A DNA stretch of 64,000 nt from Coriobacteriaceae bacterium (GTDB lineage Bacteria > Actinomycetota > Coriobacteriia > Coriobacteriales > Coriobacteriaceae): positions 55,401 to 119,400 of the forward strand of contig CABIWB010000007.1 of the NCBI GenBank assembly GCA_902362275.1. Reading direction: 5' to 3'. The position numbers and the translations under genes were made by a program. Of this stretch, positions 52,601 to 59,935 are shown in pieces. The notes below the pieces were generated by a model that was not told where the DNA came from, searched no databases, and saw only the letters and a program-made list of their open reading frames with translations. Position 1 is the first letter of the stretch, and every line of letters starts with the position of its first letter.

Positions 52601-53294
52601 CGAGCCAGTTCCATGCGGCCTTTTCGCTCATGCCGAGCACGCTCTGCAGCACCTCGACGACGTCGTCCTCAAAGTAGCTGTAGGTGTCGCGGGTCTGGAG
52701 CCAGGACTCGCCGTTGACGCGCTCAAAGGCCTCGCGGAACTCCTGGGTCTTGCCCAGGGAATCGATGTGGTCCTCGAGCTTTGCAAGCTTGAGGTCCTCG
52801 CCGTAGAAGCCGCGCGCCTCGTAGAACATGCGCTCAAAGCCGCGAAGCAGCGCCGTGGGAGCCGTATCGCCCTGCTTCCACTGACCCGCCTTGCTATCGA
52901 TGTTAAAGAGGATGGCCTGCGTGGACACCGAGCAGGCGCGCTCCATGGCAGCCTCGACCATGGGGTCGACGATCTTGCCGTCAAAGTAGCGGATGGCGCT
53001 CTTGCCGCCGATCTGGCGATTCTCGAGCAGATAGCTCAACATCTTGAGGAAGTGCGATTTACCGGAACCGAAGAAACCACTGATCCACACGCCGATCTTG
53101 TCGGTGCGCACATCGATGGCATCGCCGTAGGCCTTGAAGAACGTGGCAAAATGCCTCTGCAACTCGCGCGTCACCACGTACTCGTCAAGCTCCTGGCGGA
53201 TGGACCCATCTTTTGAATCCTGGACCTTGACCACGCCGTTGATGGAGCGGTTGATGTCTTTTGCAAAGAGGTCGCGAATGATCGTGTTGTCCAT
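49632..53294 (-). CDS. brxC: BREX P-loop ATPase BrxC
   Basis: 1,220 residues; ATG at 53294 behind AAAGGAG. IRDLFAKDINRSINGVVKVQ opens the protein as in other BrxC/PglY, followed by the Walker A ISGFFGSGKSHFLKMLSYLL (around residue 75), a Walker B/sensor region LLFMVDEVGQFITNDRDPSL and GRVWVMVTSQEAIDNL. The long C-terminal two thirds are helical with coiled coil near residues 950-1120, and a basic Pro-rich segment (APVPAPKPQRKIKTVRRADL) lies near the end. BrxC is an AAA+ type ATPase needed for BREX defence and methylation. It lies 78 bases behind brxB. Confidence 0.95.
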   Translation of the reverse strand: MDNTIIRDLFAKDINRSINGVVKVQDSKDGSIRQELDEYVVTRELQRHFATFFKAYGDAIDVRTDKIGVWISGFFGSGKSHFLKMLSYLLENRQIGGKSAIRYFDGKIVDPMVEAAMERACSVSTQAILFNIDSKAGQWKQGDTAPTALLRGFERMFYEARGFYGEDLKLAKLEDHIDSLGKTQEFREAFERVNGESWLQTRDTYSYFEDDVVEVLQSVLGMSEKAAWNWLEGSEDEVLAPDVFAKKVKDYVDAQAAAHGGNFRLLFMVDEVGQFITNDRDPSLMLSLQTIVEELGAACGGRVWVMVTSQEAIDNLSLPVGNDFSKIQGRFNTRLSLSSSSVDEVIQRRVLEKTAPAVDMLAQVYEQDAAVLKNNFTFEGGSRSDLAGFANSKDFVASYPFVGYQFKLLPDVMTEVRKHGVKAKHMSTGERSMLSAFQESAQAIQHDQTGALVPFWRFFDTISKDLEHGIIQVVVCAERAAENAEGLESYDVRVLKLLYLIRYIGYVKATVENISILMIDSLDVDKRALKDRVKESLARLERESYVARQGDTYSFLTDEEQEIAQEIARTPIDNAKVIEYIKKRLFESIYTARKLNRGANDFPFDRYVDGSIHGTSMGGMELSVVTMASDLGRSDDAELALKSVDKAIVALSDEVDYWAPLVNAAKIRMYAQTRNLQELPPSTCQIVEAKMREKDFNEKEADALLAEAVLHARCAVNGRMIEIRAAKPAQVFEQVLAQLCDVVFEKADYIGAPVTSDSDIRSTLVGNVQVGFAGMDAGNTRALKEVEDYLKVQHQRHLDTAMGDIQRQYQQRPFGWREVDIANVVAQLVVEQRAQVLFGGQTVQANDSRMVALLRKDADKAQVRLRMRMSDRLLRATGELMCDLFDLKTVPSNEDRLVVELKERLEDLRESCLAIARDYYTGIKPLYPYPGESECEKMRSEAADVLKDQNESEAFLTTFTKHEERLLDAKEDFDKVVEFFESNQRTAFDHAKDFLSRTEGIEYASDDIPGAVENVAKVREILKDPKPYGRIKDLQPLMDPVEDDMKKLLGIRRNEFLCRIESDLQDLRTQAESQKGFVNQAKDAIADAGTKYESFKNRAHSAQSLNELSVVATNWGDWLSAAANEMYDAVDEARVRMDNERRTTEVMSTGEVVKKVSNKGAASSAPVPAPKPQRKIKTVRRADLAKPSRLLSAEDVERYVDDLRSRLMQALAANDEIRIN

Positions 53295-53372
53295 GGGTGC
53301 TCCTTTGGGTTTGGGAACGTTATGGCAAAGGGTTGTTACCGGCGGCAGGGACTTGTCTGCGGGGAGGCCTGC

Positions 53373-54065
53373 TTACGAGATATCGATGGCGCGGTAGTAG
53401 TTGTCGGCCGGCAGACGGTTAAAGAGCTGGAAAGAAGAGCCGTTGAAACTGCCCGGATAGGCGGCGACCACAGGCACCTCATCAAAATCCGCAAGCATGC
53501 AGTGGAGAAGCGTGTGTATGCGAAAGAACGGGAAAACCTCGCCCGCGCCGGTGAGGAGAACGACGTCTCCAGGCGCGTGCGGCTCGGTCTGCTCAAGGAC
53601 GTACGCGGCGACTTTCTCGGGCGAGGCGAACTTGGCCACGTCCTCGAGCACGCGCTGGGTACCGCGGCGCTCCTCTTGGTGCGGGATAGCCTTGAGGACA
53701 CGGCGCTTTTCGAGAATTGCCAGCACGGCGTCGTAAAGGTTCACGACCTTGAGCGTGCACGGAAGCTTGTCGGCCTCGGCATCGCGTGAAAGGGTGTCAA
53801 ATAATGCACGCGCCTCAAACTCCAGCGCGGGGTCATAGCAAAAGGTGTGGAAGCCGATCTCATTGCCTATGCCCTTGTTGGCCAAAAAATCCTCGCTGCA
53901 CAGGCACTCGCGCAGAAGCTGCGCACGGCGCTCAAATTCCTGACAGGCGCGCTCGGAGCGGACATGCGCCGCCACGACGCTCTTGCGGGAATGAATACCG
54001 ATATTGGTGGTGAGATCGGTCGCCGGGGTGATAACAGGGTCGGCGGCGCTTTTGACGGGAGCCAC
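53373..54065 (-). CDS. brxB: BREX protein BrxB (DUF1788)
   Basis: 230 residues from a GTG one base beyond the brxA stop, implying translational coupling. The DUF1788 pattern is clear in the C-terminal half: DVVLLTGAGEVFPFFRIHTL, PVVAAYPGSFNGSSFQLFNR and LPADNYYRAIDIS. The N-terminal ~25 residues look like an extension. BrxB is a core BREX component of unknown biochemical role, essential for methylation in type 1 systems. Confidence 0.92.
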   Translation of the reverse strand: MAPVKSAADPVITPATDLTTNIGIHSRKSVVAAHVRSERACQEFERRAQLLRECLCSEDFLANKGIGNEIGFHTFCYDPALEFEARALFDTLSRDAEADKLPCTLKVVNLYDAVLAILEKRRVLKAIPHQEERRGTQRVLEDVAKFASPEKVAAYVLEQTEPHAPGDVVLLTGAGEVFPFFRIHTLLHCMLADFDEVPVVAAYPGSFNGSSFQLFNRLPADNYYRAIDIS

Positions 54066-54066
54066 G

Positions 54067-54750
54067 CTACATCACCGCCCTGCCGGTAAGGGCCGCGATA
54101 AGCGACTGCTCGCCCAGCTGAACCAAGGCTCGCTCGACATCGGAATCGAGGAAGAGCGGTGACAGGCGCTCGGACTCCGGGCCCTGACCCTCGCCGATAA
54201 GGCCGGCATGGCGGAGCGTCTGGCGGAGCGAGCCCTTAATGCGCTTGACCGTGGCCTCAGTCCAGCGGGCCGCGTCCGGATACTCCGTGGTAAAGCGTGT
54301 CATAAAGGCGTTGAGGTCAACCGCCGTAAAGGCATAATCAAAGTTTTGTAGGCGCTCCCCTACCTCGACGAGCACGAGCTCGCGCACGATGTCGTAGCGG
54401 CAGATCATGCTGTAGAAGATGGCCTGGTCCGCCTGCGTGGGGGTGCCGGATGCCATGAGGTTGGTTAGGAATGACGCAGCCTCAGCGGCGGTTTTGGGGT
54501 CGATGCCGCGCGCGGCGCATGCGGCGTCTGTGGGCACCATGGCGTCGAGGCGGCGAAGGCACACGGTTGCGCGGTTGGCGACCATGCGCTCCGTGGGATA
54601 TTGAAAGAGGTTCTCGCTCTTTACGCGTACAATGACCTGCTCGTCGCTTGCGCCCTGTGTACGTAGGGCAGCGACGATGCGCATCTCATGCGGGAGGAAT
54701 TGCTCGCGGGTGAGCACCCCCCCCCGAACGCTTTTTGTGGTTACATCCAC
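54067..54750 (-). CDS. brxA: BREX protein BrxA (DUF1819)
   Basis: 227 residues from the GTG at 54750, chosen because TGGAG lies eight bases upstream; a GTG at 54819 in the same frame is a longer alternative close to a likely -10 box. The DUF1819 pattern is present: SVRGGVLTREQFLPHEMRIV, SENLFQYPTERMVANRATVC, DQAIFYSMICRYDIVRELVL and FLDSDVERALVQLGEQSLIA. BrxA is a small DNA-binding core protein of type 1 BREX. A run of nine G (54717-54725, read as C on the plus strand) encodes the Gly-Gly about ten codons into the gene and is a potential slippage site. Confidence 0.9.
   Translation of the reverse strand: MDVTTKSVRGGVLTREQFLPHEMRIVAALRTQGASDEQVIVRVKSENLFQYPTERMVANRATVCLRRLDAMVPTDAACAARGIDPKTAAEAASFLTNLMASGTPTQADQAIFYSMICRYDIVRELVLVEVGERLQNFDYAFTAVDLNAFMTRFTTEYPDAARWTEATVKRIKGSLRQTLRHAGLIGEGQGPESERLSPLFLDSDVERALVQLGEQSLIAALTGRAVM
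54717..54725 (-). repeat. G9 homopolymer tract in the start of brxA
   Basis: Nine consecutive C on the plus strand (nine G in the coding strand), the longest homopolymer noticed in the coding regions I examined. It sits in the N-terminal codons of the first BREX gene. Confidence 0.95.
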
Positions 54751-55057
54751 AGTACACGCTCCAAGGGTGTCAAAAGCTGTCACAAGTGCGCCGCAACCCG
54801 GCAGGCAGGCGCGGCGCACATGACAATAATCATACCTGTTGGTAAAAAAGTTACCACGCCCAGAGTGTCAAATGTTGAGCAACAAAATTTAATCCGGTTA
54901 ACGGTCATTTTCGCAGCTCAGGAGCTTTGGCGAGGTCGCCCCAAATCACACTTGCCAGACAACCGCGCTTACGAATGCAGGCACGCACACGCCCAACGCC
55001 ATCCTCCACTACACTCAACATAGAGTTATACATATGATTCTATGTAAGGAGTTTCAT
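54751..55057. other. Divergent regulatory region between brxA and the antitoxin-like gene
   Basis: No further gene. On the minus strand TATGAT (54834-54829) is a possible -10 for the BREX operon, next to the palindrome GGTAACTTTTTTACC (about 54840-54854). TTGACA boxes occur near 54865 and 54770. Confidence 0.4.
55020..55047. promoter_or_regulatory. Operator-like palindrome before the antitoxin-like gene
   Basis: CATAGA and TCTATG form an inverted pair around TATACAT (a good -10), directly before the ribosome site AAGGAG. This is the arrangement of self-repressing antitoxin operators. Confidence 0.45.
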
Positions 55058-55231
55058 ATGCCTGTCGTAAAGCCTATTTCTGATCAGACGCGCGCGCTAA
55101 CTACCATTCAGGAACGCGAAGATCACATTCAACGTACCATCGCTCATGGTTACGACGACCTCACCAACGGTCGTGTGCGCCCCTGGAAACAAGCAAAGGC
55201 CGAGGCAGATCGGATGCAAGCCATCAGGTAA
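55058..55231 (+). CDS. Phd-like antitoxin remnant or solitary small protein
   Basis: 57 residues; AAGGAG precedes the ATG at 55058. It begins MPVVKPISDQTRALTTIQER, close to the typical Phd/YefM start (xVIKPISDLRN...), but then goes over to HIQRTIAHGYDDLTNGRVRP and ends AEADRMQAIR without the normal toxin-neutralising tail. No toxin frame follows. It may be a truncated or recombined antitoxin. It is divergent from the BREX operon. Confidence 0.55.
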   Translation: MPVVKPISDQTRALTTIQEREDHIQRTIAHGYDDLTNGRVRPWKQAKAEADRMQAIR

Positions 55232-55367
55232 GGTCGCCCCTCCCCCATGTAACCATCCTGTAAATCATAGCGGCGTAGTCGAGTTTTACCGCGATGCGGT
55301 CGCGCCCGGCGCTCCACTGTGCTAAAGTATCCCGAACGTTCAAACGACTACGAGGGGGAACTAGAAG

Positions 55368-56492
55368 ATGGCACGTGTGCACAACTTCTCAGCTGGCCCG
55401 GCCGCACTACCCACAAGCGTGCTCGCCGAGATCGCCGACGAGATGATGGACTACCGCGGTTGCGGCATGTCCGTGCTCGAGATGAGCCATCGATCTAGCA
55501 TGTACCAACAGATTATCGACGACGCCGAGGCAACCCTGCGCCGCCTGCTGAGTATCCCCGACAACTACCATGTCCTGTTTTTGCAGGGCGGCGCCACGCT
55601 GCAGTTTGCGGGCATCCCCATGAACCTCATGCGCCGCGGCCGCGCCGGCTACGTCGTAACCGGCAACTTTGCCAACAAGGCGTACAAGGAGGCCACCAAG
55701 TACGGCGAGGCCGTGCTGCTCGCGAGCTCCGAGGACACCAATTTCGACCGCATTCCCACCATGGCCGACGTCAACGCGCGCATTGCCGCCGAGACCGCGG
55801 GCGACGGGCTCGACTACGTCTACATCTGCCAGAACAACACCATCTTTGGCACCATGTACCACGAGTTGCCCAACTGCGGCGATGCGCCGCTGGTCGCCGA
55901 TGTCTCGAGCTGCTTTCTGTCGCAGCCGCTCGACGTTGAGCGCTACGGGCTCATCTACGCCGGAGCGCAGAAAAACGCCGGCGCCGCGGGCGTCACCGTG
56001 GTTATCGTGCGCGACGACCTCATCGCAAATGGCCCCGCCTTTGCGCAGACGCCGCAGTACCTGGACCTTAAGACCCAGGCCGCCAAGGGCTCCATGCTCA
56101 ACACGCCCAACACCTTTGGCATCTACGTGTGCGGCAAGGTGTTCCGTTGGGTGGAGCAGACCGGCGGACTTGCCGCCATGGCCGAGCGCAACTGGGCCAA
56201 GGCCAATCTGCTCTATGACCTGCTCGAGCACAGCGAGCTGTTCCATGGCACCACGCAGGCCGACAGCCGCTCCATCGCCAACGTCACCTTCCGCACCGGC
56301 GACGCCGAGCTCGACGCGGCCTTTGTCGCAGGCGCGGCCAAGCACCAGATTCAAAACGTCAAGGGCCATCGCCTGGTGGGCGGTATGCGCGCCAGCGTCT
56401 ACAACGCCGTAACCATGGAAGATGTGCAGGCACTGGCCTCGTACATGAAGGACTTCGAAGCGCAGCATAGTTTGAGCCCGCGATCTAACTAG
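55368..56492 (+). CDS. serC: Phosphoserine aminotransferase
   Basis: 374 residues; ATG at 55368 with GAGGGGG upstream. HNFSAGPAALPTSVLAEIAD, GMSVLEMSHRSSMYQ, VLFLQGGATLQFAGIPMNL, then the PLP lysine in IYAGAQKNAGAAGVTVVIV and NTPNTFGIYVCGKVFRW are the SerC hallmarks. It converts 3-phosphohydroxypyruvate and glutamate to phosphoserine. serA follows 70 bases downstream on the same strand, so the two form a serine synthesis operon; serB is not in the window. Confidence 0.97.
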   Translation: MARVHNFSAGPAALPTSVLAEIADEMMDYRGCGMSVLEMSHRSSMYQQIIDDAEATLRRLLSIPDNYHVLFLQGGATLQFAGIPMNLMRRGRAGYVVTGNFANKAYKEATKYGEAVLLASSEDTNFDRIPTMADVNARIAAETAGDGLDYVYICQNNTIFGTMYHELPNCGDAPLVADVSSCFLSQPLDVERYGLIYAGAQKNAGAAGVTVVIVRDDLIANGPAFAQTPQYLDLKTQAAKGSMLNTPNTFGIYVCGKVFRWVEQTGGLAAMAERNWAKANLLYDLLEHSELFHGTTQADSRSIANVTFRTGDAELDAAFVAGAAKHQIQNVKGHRLVGGMRASVYNAVTMEDVQALASYMKDFEAQHSLSPRSN

Positions 56493-56562
56493 CCCGCAAC
56501 GCGCGGGCCGACCAGCCACTTCAAACCACCTGTTTAAACCAAACCTGCTAAGGAGTTTTTCC

Positions 56563-57726
56563 ATGCGTAAGATTAAGACCATCGACGACATCACCAAGGA
56601 CGGCAAAGTCGAGTTTGGCGAGGGCTACGAATTTGTGAGCACCGCCGAAGAGGCCGACGCCATCCTGATGCGCTCGACCGACCTGCACGGCTACGAGCTG
56701 CCCGAGGGCATCCGCGCCATCGCCCGCTGCGGCGCCGGCGTCAACAACATCCCCGTCGAGGAGTACGCCAAGAAGGGCGTCGTCGTCTTTAACTCCCCCG
56801 GCGCCAACAGCAACGCCGTTAAGGAGCTCGTCCTAGGCATGCTGGTGCTCTCGAGCCGCGGCGTGGTGCAATCGATGAACTGGGTGCGCGACAACGCCGA
56901 CGACCCCGAGATTCAGGTCGATGCCGAGAAGGCCAAGAAGGCCTTTGTGGGCCGCGAGCTCAAGGGCAAGCGCATCGGCGTCATCGGCCTGGGCAACGTG
57001 GGCTCCAAGGTCGCCAACGCCTGCGTCGACCTGAGCATGGACGTTTACGGCTACGACCCGTTCATTTCCGTCGAGCACGCGTGGGTGCTGAGCCGCGAGG
57101 TGCAGCGTGTGGGCACGCTCGAGGATCTCTGCCGCGGCTGCGACTACCTCACCGTACACGTGCCCAGCAAGGCCGACACCATCGGCATGATCAGCACCGA
57201 GCAGATCGACCTGCTGGCCCCGGGCGCCGTGCTCATCAACTACGCGCGCGAAACCATCATTGACGAAGACGCCGTCGACGCCGCCCTGCGCGAGGGCAAG
57301 CTCAGCTGGTTTAGCAGCGACTTTGCCACGCCCAAGACGGTCAAGATGCCCAATACGTTTGTCACCACGCATTCGGGCGCCGGCACCGGCGAGGCCGAGG
57401 CCAACTGCGCCGACATGGCCATCAGCGAGCTCAAGGATTACCTGGAAAACGGCAACATCGCACACAGCGTCAACTACCCCGCTTGCAGCATGGGCAAGGC
57501 GCGCGCCGCAAGCCGCATCGCCTGCCTGCACGCCAACGTGCCCAACATGATCGGCCAGATCACGGCCATTCTCGCCAAGGACAACGCCAACGTGCAGCGT
57601 ATGACCAACGAGTCCGTTGGCGAGAACGCCTACACCATGTTCGACACCGACGAGCACCTGGACAGCAGCACCATCGAGGCGCTCAAGCAGATTCCGTCGA
57701 TGTATCGCGTGCGCGTGATCAAGTAG
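56563..57726 (+). CDS. serA: D-3-phosphoglycerate dehydrogenase
   Basis: 387 residues, ATG after AAGGAG. Substrate-domain motifs (AILMRSTDLHGYELPEGIRA, IARCGAGVNNIP) are followed by the NAD-binding GKRIGVIGLGNVGSKVANAC, the catalytic Arg/Glu region (LINYARETIIDEDAV) and TTHSGAGTGEAEANCADMA with the catalytic His. Residues ~310-387 are an ACT domain (VPNMIGQITAILAKDNANVQ), likely for serine feedback. It oxidises 3-phosphoglycerate, the first step of serine synthesis, and is paired with serC. Confidence 0.97.
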   Translation: MRKIKTIDDITKDGKVEFGEGYEFVSTAEEADAILMRSTDLHGYELPEGIRAIARCGAGVNNIPVEEYAKKGVVVFNSPGANSNAVKELVLGMLVLSSRGVVQSMNWVRDNADDPEIQVDAEKAKKAFVGRELKGKRIGVIGLGNVGSKVANACVDLSMDVYGYDPFISVEHAWVLSREVQRVGTLEDLCRGCDYLTVHVPSKADTIGMISTEQIDLLAPGAVLINYARETIIDEDAVDAALREGKLSWFSSDFATPKTVKMPNTFVTTHSGAGTGEAEANCADMAISELKDYLENGNIAHSVNYPACSMGKARAASRIACLHANVPNMIGQITAILAKDNANVQRMTNESVGENAYTMFDTDEHLDSSTIEALKQIPSMYRVRVIK

Positions 57727-57750
57727 CGCCGGCGCCAAGCCTGCCAGGCA

Positions 57751-57811
57751 AGCAACGAAGCCCATTCGGCCCCCGTTTTCATCAAACGGGGGCCGAATGG
57801 GCTTCGTTGCT
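57751..57811. terminator. Very long perfect hairpin behind serA
   Basis: 28-bp uninterrupted stem starting AGCAACGAAGCCCATTCGGC, with a 5-base loop (TCATC). It is 24 bases after the serA stop. No T tract follows, so it may be a repeat element or an mRNA stabiliser as much as a terminator. Confidence 0.75.
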
Positions 57812-57823
57812 CCGGACGACTTT

Positions 57824-58000
57824 AAAATGATATCCAGAACAAGTTTTTTCGGATAATCGATAGTGAGGCTCCAGTCGCTAAGCACACCCGCTTTGATAAA
57901 CGGCTTTATCAGGGACTTTAGTAGGTAAAAATCGATCTCTAAATGCCAGATTAAAGTTGACTGTCCATTTTCCAAAACAACTTATTCTAGATAGCATTTT
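57824..58000. repeat. Imperfect long inverted repeat E3
   Basis: 22-base arms (57824-57845 and 57979-58000) match as inverted copies at 19 positions. The 133-base centre has no shared core with E1/E2. No gene is supported in 57727-58079. Confidence 0.55.
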
Positions 58001-58079
58001 TAAGGCCCCTCCAAAGGCGAAATTGAAGCCTTTTTGCGACCAAAACTCTAGTTCGCGCGACCGTTTTCCACCCGCGCGA

Positions 58080-59129
58080 CTATATTCCCGCCCAATCGAT
58101 AAATATTTCCTCACGAAGCCGCCGTTCGAGCTCCTGCTGCCGCGGCGTCTTGTCTTTCAGCGGCACATCTAGATAGGACATGATGAGCTCCATCACCACA
58201 CGGAAGGCATCGGGGTCGGCCAGCTGACCATAGGTCATCAGAACGACGGGGTATCCCATCGCTTGCAGCGCCGTCGTTCGATCGGAGTCCGAAATCTTGG
58301 ATTCTATGGATCCGTGAATGGCTTTACCTTGGCATTCAACCAGACACTCTCGGCTGCCGTCCTTATTTGACAGCAGGATATCGGCATAGCGCCTATCGAG
58401 CCCCGAAATCAGACGGGCACTGCGCGTCATGCGAATCTCAACGTTATTGGTAAGGCGCAGCCCTTCGCCTCCGCGCAACCTCGTAAGGCCAAACAGCATC
58501 GAAGCCTGGACCTCGAGCGGCGATGCCGCCACCCCCGTAATGCATTTCGCGGCACGCGTGAACGATTTAGCGCCGCGGAGCCCCGGGATCTTGTCGACGT
58601 ACTCCGTAAGTTCAGAGAGCTCAATCAAGGGAGGTCGTTTCCACAAGTCTGTTGGATTCCCCGAGGTATCCTTTACGTTTTCCCAGCCCGACCGTGCGTC
58701 ACCCCACCGGCTCCCATACGCCTGCTCAAGTGCCGACTTTACCTGAGGCGCAATCTTGTACACGGCAAAGGTGCCGCACATCTCATACATGCACATGATC
58801 AGACGCTCGTTTGAAACCGAGGAAGCCAGGGTCAGTAGGGTAAAGAGTGGGGACGCGACATCGAGGCCAAACTCTGTCTGCCACGTGGAATCAAACGGCC
58901 TCTCCCCGTTCCAAACATGTCTGACAATGCGATCGCCCTTACGTCCGCAGCTGCCCTGTGCCAACACGTGTAACGGGGTGCCCAGGAAATGCTTGACGAG
59001 CGGATGCTCACAAAGGCGTTCCCTGCGCGGATCGTCCACAGAATCGGGCAGGTCCGGCATTATTGCCAAAACCTGTGGAGGTATCCGGTGATACCGAAAG
59101 GCAGATATGTCGCACAGCATGTCGTCCAT
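58080..59129 (-). CDS. Hypothetical protein with C-terminal Vsr/DUF559-like nuclease fold
   Basis: At least 349 residues from the ATG at 59129; no ribosome site is visible, and the open frame reaches further upstream to about 59260, so the true start may be a GTG such as the one near 59168. The N-terminus CDISAFRYHRIPPQVLAIMP looks like a pattern of Coriobacterial proteins of unknown role. The C-terminal part, YADILLSNKDGSRECLVECQ followed by GKAIHG and DSDRTTALQAMGYPVVLMTY, has the D...ExxxK plus DxxR...GY arrangement of Vsr/DUF559 PD-(D/E)XK endonuclease folds. Function is unknown; a role in DNA metabolism or defence is possible. Confidence 0.6.
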   Translation of the reverse strand: MDDMLCDISAFRYHRIPPQVLAIMPDLPDSVDDPRRERLCEHPLVKHFLGTPLHVLAQGSCGRKGDRIVRHVWNGERPFDSTWQTEFGLDVASPLFTLLTLASSVSNERLIMCMYEMCGTFAVYKIAPQVKSALEQAYGSRWGDARSGWENVKDTSGNPTDLWKRPPLIELSELTEYVDKIPGLRGAKSFTRAAKCITGVAASPLEVQASMLFGLTRLRGGEGLRLTNNVEIRMTRSARLISGLDRRYADILLSNKDGSRECLVECQGKAIHGSIESKISDSDRTTALQAMGYPVVLMTYGQLADPDAFRVVMELIMSYLDVPLKDKTPRQQELERRLREEIFIDWAGI

Positions 59130-59283
59130 GAAGAGTACGTACCCACAACGTCGCTTGTGAGCCCGCACGGACGGCAAACGCGCTGGCTCGGCCTGCGAAC
59201 GGTAAATACCGCTACGTACACGTCGCGGATCTGTCAGGAGGCTTGCAATCGGTTTGGAAAGCAAACTGAATGTGAGGTTGCAT

Positions 59284-59896
59284 ATGGTTGATGAGAACTT
59301 TGCCCGGCGGCTTGCGCAGGACCTTGTGAAGATTGACAGCTCGGACCCCGGTGCATATGAGGGCGGGATTGAGCACTTCATTAAGAGGCTCATTGAAAAG
59401 CAACTGGCGCAGCTTGATAGTCCTGCGCTCGATGCCGTGCAGATTAAGGAGTTCGAAGTACTCCCCGGGCGCCACAACCTTATGGTCACCGTGCCGGGAC
59501 TGAGCGACGAGCCGCGGCTGGTCTATATCTGCCACATGGATACCGTTACCTTGGGCGATGGCTGGGACGCGGACACACCGCCGCTCGGGGCGACCGTGCG
59601 GGACGACAAGCTCTATGGCCGCGGCGCCTGCGACATGAAGGGCTCTCAAGCGTGCCGCCGATGACGTGACGAACGCGGACACGGCCGTCGGCTTCTTTAC
59701 CGGCTACACCGACACTGCCGTCATTGCCGGCAAGACGAGCAACAACAACTGCATGAGCTATGGCCCGGGCTCGCTCGCGCTCGCGCACAAGCCCAACGAA
59801 TATGTGCCCCACGCCGATATCGTTCGTTGTCAGAACGTGCTCATCGCGCTCGCCGACAACACGCTCTGGAACGCGAGCGGCCAAGTTGGGGCATAA
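59284..59896 (+). pseudogene. M20 family peptidase with internal deletion
   Basis: The ATG at 59284 follows a GAGG site and opens an M20 peptidase: VDENFARRLAQDLVKIDSSD, then YICHMDTVTLGDGWD (first metal His) and KLYGRGACDMKGS (bridging Asp). At about 59645 the sequence jumps, in another frame, to the C-terminal end of the same family (LKRAADDVTNADTAVGFFTG, TSNNNCMSYGPGSLALAHKP, NEYVPHADIVRC). Roughly 200 residues, including the rest of the catalytic site and the dimerisation domain, are missing, so the gene is dead. It would have been an ArgE/DapE/ACY1-like deacylase or dipeptidase. Confidence 0.85.
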
Positions 59897-59935
59897 TAAG
59901 CCGCGAACAAACCGACTCGTGCGTTAGGACCGCCC

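Noticed and set aside
38469..54750. A non-type-1 BREX (types 2-6) or DISARM system
   Set aside because: The set brxA-brxB-brxC-pglX-pglZ-brxL in this order is type 1; there is no pglW kinase, brxD, brxH helicase, brxF or brxP, and no DISARM helicase or phospholipase D gene.
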